Assembly: GCA_013365365.1 (NCBI GenBank)
Contig: JABVXU010000543.1
Span: 1-35,862 of the forward strand
Length of the DNA: 35,862 nucleotides
Direction of reading: 5' to 3'
Source: Cruorifilaria tuberocauda
Lineage: Eukaryota; Nematoda; Chromadorea; Rhabditida; Onchocercidae
How positions within the stretch are numbered: position 1 is the stretch's first letter; every line of letters starts with the position of its first letter. Below, piece by piece: positions 1 to 19,693 of this stretch. A program made the position numbers and the translations under genes. Under the pieces are notes generated by a model. It saw only the letters and a program-made list of their open reading frames with translations. It made no database searches and was not told the origin of the DNA.

Positions 1-2731
1 CAGTTTCAATCATTTTTCTTTTTTTTGAACATGTATAAACATCTGGATTTTAATCTCCTCTTTTTATACCTTTCTTCTCAGAAAATACTCTTAAAATACG
101 AACTGGATCACCTGTATACTTTACGGATCTTGTAAGAACATTGTTATTGTTTATGACTCGATTTGTAGCTTCATATATTAGTAAACTTTATATTTTTATG
201 ACACAGTAACTAATTTAATTTTTAAGTTGCAGAAACAAAATTTCCGTAGAAGTTAGTAAGACGAGAAGCCGAACAAAAGATTTCATTTATTATTTCATAT
301 TTTATTGCAATCCATAGCTCATCTTTTCTCATTTTCATTTAAAATAACTTTTATTTTGCGCTAAATGAAGTAGGACTAAATGCATTGAAAGTAAAATTAT
401 TGTTGCTTTTTTCAAAAATTTTCTAAAATTTTGAGTTTTCTAAAATTTTTTAAATTGAAGATGAAATTTGAAACAGGATGAGTTTATTATATTTAATTTG
501 TTTTCCTTGAACGATTTTTCTTACTCGAAATTTTGACTAAAGTCATCCAGTGATCTCATTACCCGCTTCTTTAACTTTTCTAACACACATGTCATCGAAC
601 ATTTATCCCATATGTTTTAGTGTTGTTTTAATATCCCTCAAATGTTTTTGTTTTTTGGTTTTTCGATAAAAAACTGATAAGGAATAACTCCCAAACCGCT
701 TCTATAGTCAGATATTTCAAATAACTCTATAATGACAATAATCATAGTTTGTCCAGAAAATAAAATGATTAGTAGCATTAAAGTTAGCCAGCATTTATGA
801 TGCATAAAGATTTGGTTTCCAAATTGATCCGATGCAAAGAATTTCGAAGTAATATAATTCCCATGAGGAAATCTTTCTTATAATCTTGTGTGGACAATCC
901 AATATTGACAATAGTGACTCACTGATATGTTTAACTCTTCGGTCAAAATTCAGTGAAATTGGTGGTTTCATTGAGAATTTCTTTCTTTCCTGTAAATTGC
1001 CAAGTCTAAAATTTATTTATTTTGAAATGATTTAAAATCTTTCCTGTGGTACCCAAAGTGAACGCAATAGGAAGCAAAAAAATAATGGAATACTAACGTC
1101 TCTAAAATGAATAATACAACAGGATAGCATAATGAAATTACAGTGACGGTGAATGATGATGATGGTGAAGGAGCGATGATTATTTAAAAATCTAAAATTT
1201 AATGTCTAAGCACTAAGACGATTTATAAACTATTTGCCGAAACATCTAGTCGGTGGCTGAATAGGCCCTCCGTCACTTCGTTTTTTGCTTTTCCTTTTCT
1301 CCTTTCGTAACTCTTCTAATCATTCATTTTTTTTATCGAATAATTTTTTTTTAAACTAAATATTTTAAATATTATAAAACTTTGAATCCGAAATATTCAA
1401 TGAATAGCTCAAATATTTAATAATCATTACAGATAATAATTATAAGACTAATAATAATTCAGTATGGCGTGTGGTTTTTTTATAAATTATGATGTACGAG
1501 CTTTTTTTGATTTTTTTTAGTAGGTTGATAATGAAACGTGCAACCAACTGCGTTGCTTTGGAAAGAAAGAAATTGAGGTAACCTGTTTTATCTATTAACG
1601 ACTTAGCTACTACTATTGGTTCCTGATGGTTAAAAGTGATGTGAAGAATTTATCATTTAAAAATAGTTGATATTTTTCCCTGAAAATTTTCAGATTTTGA
1701 TTTAGAATAAAATTCAGCTAAATTGTTTGTTTTCTCTCTTCATCACTAACGGATCGATGAACAAATCTACTGATAATAACAGCTGTTTCTTAGCGAAATA
1801 CGGCAATAATCTAACGGATGGGACATCGCTTGGTGACCCTTCAATATTTCTCGATACTGTTTCATTCTGCCTGTAAAATCCCTCTATCTCATTCTTCCTT
1901 TCACCTTATCACTACCTCCATCTCATTTTCTTCCTTACTTTTTTATTGCTCTTTGCTGTTCCAATAAATATAGCATTATTCATTTTCTGTGCAGTCCACA
2001 TTCTGCATGCATGTTTTCCTCACCTGCAACAGTCTATTTCAACATTCATTGCGCAAATTATTGTCGATTGTCACTGCTCCTACTGCTACCAATGATTGAT
2101 GTCCTTTTCATAACAAACATTACTCTTCCGATTTTATCATTTCTGAAAAATATGAACTGCGCCATTTTCATATTCTAGAATTTAAGATTTCCGAAGAGCA
2201 AAATTCACATTTACCTCTTCTCTTTCTATCTGCCATAGTGTTGATTTTTGCTTGAGATAAAATTCCTTCACATTCTCCCCTCTTCCTTTCATCTACCTAC
2301 TTGAATCCCTCCTCCATTAAGACACCGATTTCGAAAAAATTGCTTAGCTTTAAAACTTTAAAAAGCGACCTTACTTCAATTGTGTCGTCAAACGTTTTTG
2401 TCTGTGTATATCAGTATATATGTATGCGTGTGCATCTCTGTCTGTTGCATGTTCATTTGTCTGTTGCGTCTTATATATGTAATTGCTACACAGTACCAAA
2501 CATTCCGCACTCAAAACGGCGTACGTAAAATTGGCAATCATGCATAAAATTACGATGGTCTTCGTTATTACTGCCGGGTGAGTGTCATTGCGAAACATTC
2601 CTTTAAAAATGCACTGAAATTTGTGGTTGTGGTTCGCTGTAAAAGAGCAATTTCATTGCAGAAATTTTAGTGCGATAAGAAGTTTGTTATTGTTGTTAAT
2701 TGCTCTGAACTATCATCTTTTTCAGTTTTTC

Positions 2732-2899
2732 TCTAACCACATTCATGCCTTTAATTCTTTTATGTTTCCAAAATCTTCTATCACTGTGATAGAATACAAC
2801 TAGTAATTGTTAATTATTATCAAAAACGAAATCAGTATCGCAGGCAATTGTTTTAAAGGAGTCGAAAGTTTTGAATCTAACCACATTCATGTCTTTAAT
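2732..2899. repeat. Pair of 24-base direct repeats
   Basis: The 24-base unit that begins TCTAACCACATTCATG occurs at 2732-2755 and again at 2876-2899, differing by one base (GCC versus GTC) and separated by 120 bases of unrelated sequence. Confidence 0.75.
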
Positions 2900-3689
2900 A
2901 CAAAGTTTTGAATTATAGAAATTCTCTTTGAATTGATTAAAGACAATGCTTCCTTCTGTCCTTGTGAATCGCACGTTTCGACATCTTCCACTGCCAGAAA
3001 ACGGAAAATCATTTCGAACATTTTGATTCTAGTTTTTCTTATTCTTTTTTGCTATATTTTATGAGAAAAACGTTTTTTCAGGACAAGAATAAGAAGAAAC
3101 GGTAAGTTGACGGACGATAGAGGATTGGAGAACTGCATAATCTTAGTTTTCTGGACACGCATGAATTGTTTGTATTTTGTTAATTGAGAAAATTTTTCTG
3201 GGTCAAAATAATCCGGTTATTTTGTTAGTGATATTAGAGATAATAAAAACAAGATATTTCGATCTTCTATCTCGTCCTCTTCAACTTCTTTGCTGGATTT
3301 ATTTTCATTTGAAAGTTTTAGACTGAAAATTTTCATCTGGAATGATTTTTAGCGAAAAACTGGATTGTTCTAAAGATGTAAGAGCCTGCATATGGGATTT
3401 GAAAGTTAAAGATTAAAAATAGAAAAACTTCGCAACAAAAAGTTCATACAGCATAGTATCCTTATGGAAACTTTTAACTTTTAGTTATTTATTTAATCGA
3501 AGATATAGAAAATAAAATTTTAAGTAAGTTGCCTCTGGCAATAGAATAATTGAACTCTTAAAGAGTACTTGAAATACTTGATCATAGAATATCGCTATCA
3601 TGAAATGTTTGCAATTTGGTTACAATTTGCTAGATTTTGTTATCAGATTGCTTTACTCAACATTTTGATAATTGAAATTTTAACAGTGT

Positions 3690-3745
3690 AGTCTGAAGGC
3701 AGTATGTCCCAAATTCTAGTTTGAAGGCAGTATGTCCCAAATTTG
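3690..3745. repeat. 28-base tandem duplication, two copies
   Basis: Copies at 3690-3717 and 3718-3745 share the core TGAAGGCAGTATGTCCCAAA. They differ at one internal base (AGTCTG versus AGTTTG) and at the last bases. The near-identity suggests a recent duplication. Confidence 0.9.
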
Positions 3746-5350
3746 CGGATTATTTCTTTGATTCAGCGATTTAAAAACATCACTCTTGACTTTTTACCCT
3801 TATAAACTTTAAGCTTTCTGATATCCAAGTTTGAATGGAAATTATTAGGTAGTAAAAATGTTATGATATTGAAAAGTCCACTTTCAAGTTGAACTCCACA
3901 GTTTAGAATTGGAATATCTATGCAATACTTAATGTGATTTATTCTCATTACTTTTTAAAGGCTGAACGTTAATCGATGAATGTTCACTTTTTCAGAGTAA
4001 AAAAATTTTTGAAAACCACCAAATTTTTGCAATATTTCTGGAGTGAGCTAGTTATTTTTTGTAAACCGCCTTTCGAAACCTACTTTTGTTTTATATGCCT
4101 GTGAATTCTCACGCTATGCATTTAAATATAATTTGCAATTACGAATGCTTTTTCATTTCATTAAAATATTTTTTTCATTGATCTGATGTAAATACGAAAT
4201 GAGAGAAAAATTGGAGACAGAGAAAAAAAGAAGTGGTGGAATAAGTTTTATTTTTTATTTAACGTGTTCATTTTTTATATTTATCAAGTTTTTGTTTTAT
4301 ATTTAATTATCTAAGAACGAATGCGTGATATGGTTTTTTAATGTACGCTAATTCGTCGTTTTTTCAACAACGAATTCAATTTAATATTGATCATTGTGCT
4401 GACTAATCAGGACGCTAACAGATAAGTAAATCATCATTTTCTGTCTCATACTTCAATAACAAAGTCGTATGAAAATCCGAGGGTATTTTGGGGACATAAT
4501 TCAGAATGAAACGATTGAAAGGTAATTTTGATAGGGAAGACTAGATATAATTAGGTAGGAATAACGATTCGAATATTGTAAATGATGGATTATCGGTCAT
4601 CACTCTTTCAACTGAAAGAGGAAATGTTATCGATGCCAACTTCTCGTAACACATTGTTTTTCATTAGGTCAAATTTTGCATATTTATATGATTTTGACTT
4701 GAAACAACATTAAAGTTTTCAAAAATTCATAAGTTACTCATTGTTATTATCAAGTTTATCGCTGCCAAGGAAATTCGTTTCAACCTCCTTCCTATGGCTT
4801 CACTAATTATGAATTTTTTGCCAATTTCCAAATCACAACATTTGTTTAATGTTCAGAAATCAGAGCCATAGTCAAAATGACAAATAAGGATTATGGAGAA
4901 AAAAGTCTGGTTTCTGTGACAATTTGATTATTTCCATTGATCATATCTAATGATTTTCCAAATTTTTTTGATTTCATTTCAGTTTTTCCAGCTTACAGTA
5001 ATAGTCCTTCACGTATTCTATAATGAATACTACTGATGAATAGTACCGTAAGGTTATTACTTGATAATAACAATGAGTAACTTAACTACCTAAGATATGA
5101 TAAAATGGAAAAGTTGAAGTTCGACTGAAAAAAAATTGATGTTTTAAATCTTTGACTCTGTGTATGCTAAAATAACTCATTCATTTCTATTTTATTGTTA
5201 AAAATGAGTTGCAGCAAGATTATTTTTGCACAATTTATTGCATCTGTTCCAATGTACGCTTGACCTTGTCCCGTGTTTTTCCGTGTTTCTTCCGCGTCAC
5301 AGCAAATGCAACCCAGCCATTTAACTTCATCGTCGACGTACAGATCGTAT

Positions 5351-5477
5351 TTCTTGTCTTTCCCCCTTCCCCTCCTTCTTCGCCCTTTCCACCTTTTTTT
5401 TCCGCTCAGAAAGAGGGAAGAGCAATTCTTTTCTACTCAATTTTGCTTACTAATTCATTTTGTTTCCAGAATTAAAT
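5351..5477 (+). promoter_or_regulatory. Probable outron end and spliced-leader acceptor
   Basis: A long C/T-rich tract (about 5351-5408) leads to acceptor CTCAG at 5409, and a second strong acceptor TTTCCAG ends at 5469, eight bases before the ATG at 5478. No matching upstream donor with coding sequence was found. An acceptor just before the initiator ATG is the usual signature of SL trans-splicing in nematodes. A short unseen 5' UTR exon is the alternative. Confidence 0.5.
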
Positions 5478-8400
5478 ATGATACCAAGTTTCCATTTCCA
5501 TCTATTTGCTTGGTTCTTTGCAATTTTATCAGGTATTTCAACAATTTCTCGTATTTATTCAATCTTTTCATAGTCATTCAATTATTCAAATAATGAAAAA
5601 CAAACAATAGAACCTTTTTTTAAAGTTCTGACTAACCAACTATAAAATGTTACTATGAATATCTTAATTGTTTTTCTATTTAATAAAAAGTGAACTAATT
5701 ACCTTTAGAATACAGTCAGTTGAGGAAATTGCATAACAAGTGCATTTCAGGCATGCGAGCCGATTCTAACTTAACGATCAATTCATATGACCCTGAATAT
5801 GGGGTATATATCGGTGAATTACCTGATCCATCAGATGCAGATATTAAAGGACGAGTTTATATCGTAAATGAAACAACTTTTCAAGTCATCAATTTTACTT
5901 ATAACGGCAAAGCACCAGGTGGACTAAATTCCAGTGCATATCTTAAAATTACTATCATTTTGGAACTCACTCGTTCTTCGTTCCAATAATTCATCTTTTA
6001 TGTATTTAAAAATTTCTAATTGAGATCTTTAGAAAAACCAGATAAATTCCCATTGATACTTCTCATCGCTTTTTAGTTTTGTCGTTGATTTTAATAATGC
6101 AAATGCATTTTTGCTGAAGTGTAAAGCTGAAATAAAATTGGTTAGAATAAGAAACTTTTGGAACATGGTGCTTTAAAATGAAAATTGACATTTTCAAATG
6201 ATAGTTTCAAAATTGTCAGTCCGAAACCTACATTAATGAAAAGAATTAAATGGATGAATTCTGGAAAAAATCTTGCACTTATCGAAATCTTAAATAAGCA
6301 TTTCGTATATTATAGCCGAATGCTTTGACATTCAAAACAAAAAAAATTCATTCATTTCTTCCCTCTACCATTACTTCTGTTTTCCGAAGAAATTCATTAA
6401 GGGTTTTAAAATAAAGCTCTATTAATTACAGATTCCGTATAATTTTGGTTATTAATAATTTCAGATTTATACTTCTGGCTGGATCAAAATGATGCACCAT
6501 CTGTTGGCGGTCTGAAGATTCCAACATTTGAATTTGGGCATGTCTATATTTATAATCTGAATTCGTCAAAATATGGATAAATTTAACAGCAATTGATAGC
6601 AAATTTCTTCTTTTTGCTTCTATTTACTTTTTATTGCACTTCATTGCAGGATTGCTCCAATCGGTCCGTACAAGAATGCAGAACGAGTTGTACTGGTACT
6701 GCCTGGACTTCACAAAATAAACTCATTCAAAACTTTCTCTTTATTCTGCCTTAAATTCGAGGTAATTAGGCGTGCGTAAATTAAATTTAGTAAAAGTTTT
6801 CAGTGTAAAGTTTTGGAAAAATAAAATCGTTATATTTTGAATTCTAGAAAGAAATTGTCTTTGGAAAATACTAAAAATTGGAATGCGAGTCTTGCAATGA
6901 TTGTTTCTGCTTCAGAAAACAATAATGAAATTTCAGCATAACTTTGGTACAATTCCAATCCCTGATAATTTGGTCATATCAAAACCACAATTTCTAGCTA
7001 CTGAATTACGTGGTAGCCGGTATAGTGTTGGATCTGGGCCTATCTTAATAATTGACAGAAGGACAATCAAAATCTTCGGATTTACTTTTGATGGTGATAA
7101 AGCACCAGGTATGATTTTCAGACGGATTTTGCCAATTCTATAAAATCATGAAATTTCTAATCTCATGATTTAAATCTGCTTTTTAGATGGCTACTTTTTT
7201 GTTGGTCGAGGACCGAATGTTGCACATGATTCTGGAGTTAAAGTTCCAATACGTGGAAGAGATACTGCAGGGATGTACGTGCTAGTTGGCATATTTTTAT
7301 AATAATTTTGCTGGTGCAATAAATTAAATTTAGGTTACCACTTCAGCTGATAATATTCTTTTAATTACGACATTTAGAGTTTTAACATTTTAGGTAAACC
7401 AGCTGTTCTCCTATTTTAAATCAGTTATTTATTTTTAAAAAATGTAACGAGATTTTCAGATTTCGAAAAAGTTCATAAGTGATTATTCACTTTTCCAGGA
7501 TAACTGCAATGAATGAGCGATATCGTGGTGGACAAGATATAATCATAGATTTACCTGCAGAATACGATATTAATCATATTGACTGGTTATCCGTTTATTG
7601 TTATAAATTTCGGGTTGATTTCGGACATGTATCTATTCTGAATATATCTCAAAGAATACCTCCCTATGTACCACCTCAAAAACGAGTAAGTCGATCTTTT
7701 GTATGCGAAACCATCATAGAAATTACTCAAATTATGCAGTTTCATTGATGATTTGTTAGCTTAGAAATATTTGAAAATTGGAAAAAGAGAGATGAAATAA
7801 ACTCTCACATATCTAAAAACGCCTCAAGCATTGCTCAGACAAATCCTTTATCCGTCTTTTTTGCACCAAACTGAAATTTCTTACTAGAACATTAGCATTT
7901 ACGGTACCAATATTTCAAAGTAATGACTCTCCAACTTTCAGCACTTATTATGTTCATTTATTATTTTTCAGTTTGATGATATAGAACTTTCTAAAATTGA
8001 TGGTTGGCCATTAATTTCGCTGCTAGGGACAGATGATCGTTTAAATTTTACATTTCAGTTAGGACCGCCCGGTGGCCGACGAGGTTATCAGGTAGTTTTT
8101 TACTTTCCTGCAGAAAGATGCGTAGTTGCAAAATCTAAAAATTAATAAAATTTTTATACTATGATTAGATTTTTGAAATTAACTAACAGAATTTCAAATT
8201 TCATTATTACAGTTTATGGCACATGCTAGGCCGGCAAAGTATGTATGGTATGTGAATGGCTATTTGGCTGATATTTATTTGAAACGTGGTGTTACATACA
8301 CATTCAAGTAAATTTTCACAAAGTTTGAACACTTTTTGGTTACAAATTTATGAAGAAGAGTGGGCGTTTAAGAATTTTTTTAATTTCGCTATTTTGCTTT

Positions 8401-9367
8401 CGCAATTTTTATTTTCCGGTGGATAAATCTAAATTTTTGATATGATAAGGTGGCAAACAACCATCATAAGTAAAAAATTATTTCATGTGTTATGTGAATG
8501 TATTAAATAAAAATTTTTCATACAGCTTACTTTTTAATCAACTATGATAATCTTTGCATATCAATATTAGTTACTGATGAATGTTTTTAGTGTTGAAGGT
8601 GGTAATGATAAATCCACTAGTGATTTTTACAATCCGTTGTACATATCAGATGATCCATTCGGTGGATATGCCAAATTGTCCAATGATGAACGAGAAGTAT
8701 TACATTTACATTTTTTTTATTTCTGAATTCATATTTCGTAATCCATTTCAAAGTTTAAATGTTTAGAAAATTTACCTACATTGCAGCAAGTAAAAGTAGT
8801 AGCTGGACATAACCCAAATGAAACAGCTGGTCGTCTGTGTTTGTGGTCACAAGATGGTGAAGATGATGAGGATGCTGATAAATTCAGCAGTTTTATTGAG
8901 TATAGACGTTCACTCAAGTTAAAATGTATTGAAACGTCCAAAACAGCAACTTTCCATTTCACTCCAACAGCTGAAACACCCGATATTCTTTATTACCAAG
9001 TAACTTTCACACATTAAGAATACACACTCATTCGCTTTAATATCCAACTTTTCAAATTTAGATAATTTTTCATCCCAACTATTTAGATTTTTTTTAATTT
9101 TGTTAGCATTCAATGGGAATGTTACAGAGCTATTCAACATATAATATGGGCTGGAAGATTCATGTCGTGGATGAATTACCAAAAGATATCGCCGATTTTA
9201 TGGAAGAGCCATATCAATATGATATTTGGTTGCAACAGCATAATTTGCTGAATGCTAGGGAGGGATCACTATCCGGAGCAATCCCACATTCCGATATCCA
9301 TCTTTATATCATTTCATCAATACTTCATCTTGTGATATATTCTGCTTCTGCTTTTATATTACAATGA
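5478..9367 (+). CDS. Knickkopf/Skeletor-related DM13 protein, GPI-anchor-like, lacking DOMON
   Basis: Rebuilt as 12 exons: 5478-5532, 5709-5918, 6465-6537, 6650-6761, 6937-7108, 7187-7274, 7499-7685, 7972-8091, 8213-8307, 8591-8696, 8787-8999 and 9128-9367. The frame runs without interruption for 556 codons plus TGA. Residues 1-18 (MIPSFHFHLFAWFFAILS) are a signal peptide. Residues about 49-150 and 151-285 are two DM13 domains. Residues about 300-490 match the C-terminal part of Skeletor/Knickkopf (FQLGPPGGRRGY, PAKYVWYVNG, TYTFNVEGGND, MGWKIHVVD). The last ~25 residues are hydrophobic after a Gly/Ser-rich stretch, as in a GPI signal. In insects this family works at the cell surface and organises chitinous cuticle; a cuticle or eggshell role here is inference. 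All introns are GT-AG except 6538-6649, which must be GC-AG. A normal Knickkopf/Skeletor has a DOMON domain of about 120 residues after the second DM13; only about 30 residues lie there. The start is the first ATG after a strong acceptor. Confidence 0.88.
5709..6761 (+). other. First DM13 domain (exons 2-4 of the Knickkopf/Skeletor-like gene)
   Basis: Residues about 49-150. Exon 2 carries YGVYIGELPDPSDADIKG and INFTYNGKAPG, and exon 3 carries DLYFWLDQND and GGLKIP. Exon 4 carries the LVLPG strand and FSLFCLKF, with the single conserved DM13 cysteine at C146. Exons join in phase 1 (5918/6465), phase 2 (6537/6650) and phase 0 (6761/6937). Read straight on past 6537, exon 3 reaches an in-frame TAA with no GT donor in a phase that fits exon 4, so a GC donor at 6538-6539 is the only join that keeps the domain. 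Confidence 0.85.
6937..7685 (+). other. Second DM13 domain (exons 5-7)
   Basis: Residues about 151-285. Key stretches are FGFTFDGDKAPG, DGYFFVGRGPN, SGVKVP, DIIIDLPAEYDINHIDWLS and VYCYKFRVDFGHV, with the conserved cysteine at C271. This copy is closer to the family consensus than the first. Its exon junctions at 7108/7187 (phase 1) and 7274/7499 (phase 2) fall at the same domain positions as those of the first DM13, evidence of internal tandem duplication of an intron-bearing unit. The acceptor at 6936 (TTTCAG) is chosen over the in-frame CTTCAG at 6915 because it gives the expected KFE-HNFG spacing. Confidence 0.87.
7972..9364 (+). other. C-terminal Skeletor/Knickkopf domain and GPI-type tail (exons 8-12)
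   Basis: Residues 300-556. Recognisable blocks in order are LNFTFQLGPPGGRRGYQ, AHARPAKYVWYVNGYLA, TYTFNVEGGNDK, NPLYISDDPFGGYAKLS, ETAGRLCLW, PDILYYQ and YNMGWKIHVVD. These belong to the region that follows DOMON in Skeletor and Knickkopf and has been described as plastocyanin-like. The block EDDEDAD (exon 11) is an acidic insert. After about residue 525 a Gly/Ser-containing spacer leads into a hydrophobic end rich in Ile, Leu, Ser and Ala that stops at 9367, as expected for GPI attachment. A single C-terminal membrane anchor is the alternative. Confidence 0.8.
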
Positions 9368-11347
9368 GGTGATATTTGGTGCTAATCGATTGATCTCTTG
9401 ATGCTTTTCTAGGTAAATCATTTTCCATTTCAAGTTTCAGTTATTGTCTCCATTGTTCAGTCCCAAGTCGATTTCAGATCTCGTCCATAGCCAAAACTCA
9501 ATCTGAAAACTAACACTTTTTTCTTAATCTTCATATTTCATACAACATTTAAATGCTATCCAATACTTTTCCTAAATGTAGAAGGAAAGAAGCTCTGAAA
9601 TTAAAAATGAATGGTTTGCGTAAATAATACTGAATCTCTGCAATACACAACGAAGCATATTATTTAATATGAAGATCATGAAAAGTAAGTGCCATAAAAA
9701 CTTTCAACATTATTGATGAGCATCATGTTGGGACATATTTCATAAAATTAGGCTTAATTAATCGTTATTAAAATTTTCCGCCAATATTTCGGTTCGCAAT
9801 TTCAAACTTCTAGACTTGAATATTTTCATCATGTCTTCAAACTACAGACATTATATTATTTGTAGCTTTTGTTACCTGGCATGGCTTTCCAAATTTCTAA
9901 TCACAGAGGACATGAAGTGAGAAATTTAACGAATTTGGAATATTCATTCAAGTAGGCTCAATTCATGTGAAATTCATAAAAGGAAAACGATACACTTTCG
10001 TGTTGAACTAAACTGATGTAAGTGCAAGAGTTTTACACTGTATACTAATGTTATCTGTCATTGAACATGGCTTTTTTGACGAAATGCCCTGCAAAAGTTT
10101 CCTCATAGTTATTTTAAAATTTTGAAGCGTTGGTAAAAAGAAATTTTACATTGGTCACTTAAGTTCGTATACTTGAATTCATGTCGTAGTTTATATTCCA
10201 CACAATTTATTTATCCATTTCGTGCATTGAAGATTATACTTCTTCATCATTGACTGCCAACAAAAAATTCTGTTCAGAAACACACAATTCAAAAATAAGA
10301 GTAGGGAAGTGGACATGTACTGCGCAGTGAATATAAGAAAATTGTTCTGAAAACCTCTCACATCAATTTGATACAATTAGATTTTTTCAAGAATTTCTCG
10401 TGTTCCGATGTAACTTCTCAGAACTTACAGACTACAAATTATACTTCATTTCTGACTACAAGTAATATACAGTATAAAAGACTAGATGAAAAAAAAAGGT
10501 CAAAATATGGTGAAATGTCTAAGTCAGTTTCTAAGAAAGAGAACGTTGATTAATACGTATCAGAAAATACAACAAAAATGAAACAAACGTTAGTATAAAA
10601 AAATATTGAAGTTTATGAAAAAAAAAGACTGAAAATAAGGATCACAACAAAGATGAAAACGATGAAATGCTTGTTGATATGGAGTGTAGAGTTCAAGTGA
10701 TACACAAAAACCATGATATTAACATGAAATAATGAAAGCTATTCAGAATTATTGATTTTTAAAAATCAGAGAAAAAACATTTCGTACCAAACGACAACAC
10801 CTCTCCCTACCACCGTATATCAGGAACATTTGATGTAAAATGCCTTTAGTGAAAATTGTATTGGAATAGAATAATATAACACATAAACATTTATGTACAG
10901 CACAACATTTTAATTACACTTTTTATCAAACCTTACTCTTCGTTTGATCAATAGTTTTATATGTATTTTCTGTGTACATTGGAACACCAACAAAACTCTG
11001 ATTCAATTTTTTTTTTTTACAAAAAAATTTCTAAAGTATTGGATTTTTTAATTATAAAAAATTTTTCGTAAGATTCCGGTGAAAATTTCCTTTAGAAAGC
11101 ATTTTATGCGTGAAAGTACTCATGGCTTATTTTCGATTAACTTTTAAACTATCTCGTAATTTTGTTCATTTCATTAGGAAAATCTCCAACTTTTCGCCAA
11201 CTTCAAATATTTCAAGAAAAACAAATAGTCTGAATGACTGAGTGAATTGAAATTGGCTATAAATACAAACAGCTGATTAAATGGCTGAAATGCTTCAGAA
11301 ACAGAACCAAATAAAAAAACTGAAATGATGGGATAGAACAGATTGAT
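9368..11347. other. Convergent intergenic spacer
   Basis: About 2 kb between the 3' ends of the DM13 gene and the SoxD gene, so both 3' UTRs must lie here. No clear AATAAA was found just past either stop; ATTAAA at 9600 is a weak candidate for the first gene. A 61-codon open frame at 10368-10553 and a second acidic one at about 10618-10729 in another frame look mildly coding-like but have no conserved match. Confidence 0.6.
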
Positions 11348-19584
<8,237 letters not shown>

Positions 19585-19693
19585 CTTGCAAAAAAATTTT
19601 CAGAACACCAAAATCAAAATTTTTGTTTTTCTCAGGCGAACTCTTCGTACTTGGAAAATTGAAACTTTTTAGATATCATACACATCCCAAATC

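Larger units (their letters stand above)
1..5350. other. AT-rich region with no supportable gene
   Basis: Open frames here are short, scattered and low-complexity. None shows a recognisable domain or a consistent splice chain. The region contains a 28-base tandem duplication at 3690-3745, a dispersed 24-base repeat (2732 and 2876) and a TG-rich patch at 2397-2470. It includes the upstream region of the DM13 gene. Confidence 0.6.

Noticed and set aside
5209..5593. Two overlapping open frames through the polypyrimidine tract
   Set aside because: They are Phe/Pro/Ser low complexity produced by the C/T-rich outron end and overlap the first real exon in other frames.
6538..6580. Reading exon 3 of the DM13 gene on to its TAA as an early stop
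   Set aside because: It would cut the protein in the middle of a DM13 domain, while a GC donor restores the domain and matches the second repeat's intron.
10368..10740. Two charged open frames between the convergent genes as a small gene
   Set aside because: They lie in different frames with stops between, no start or splice chain, and probably are 3' UTR or spacer sequence.
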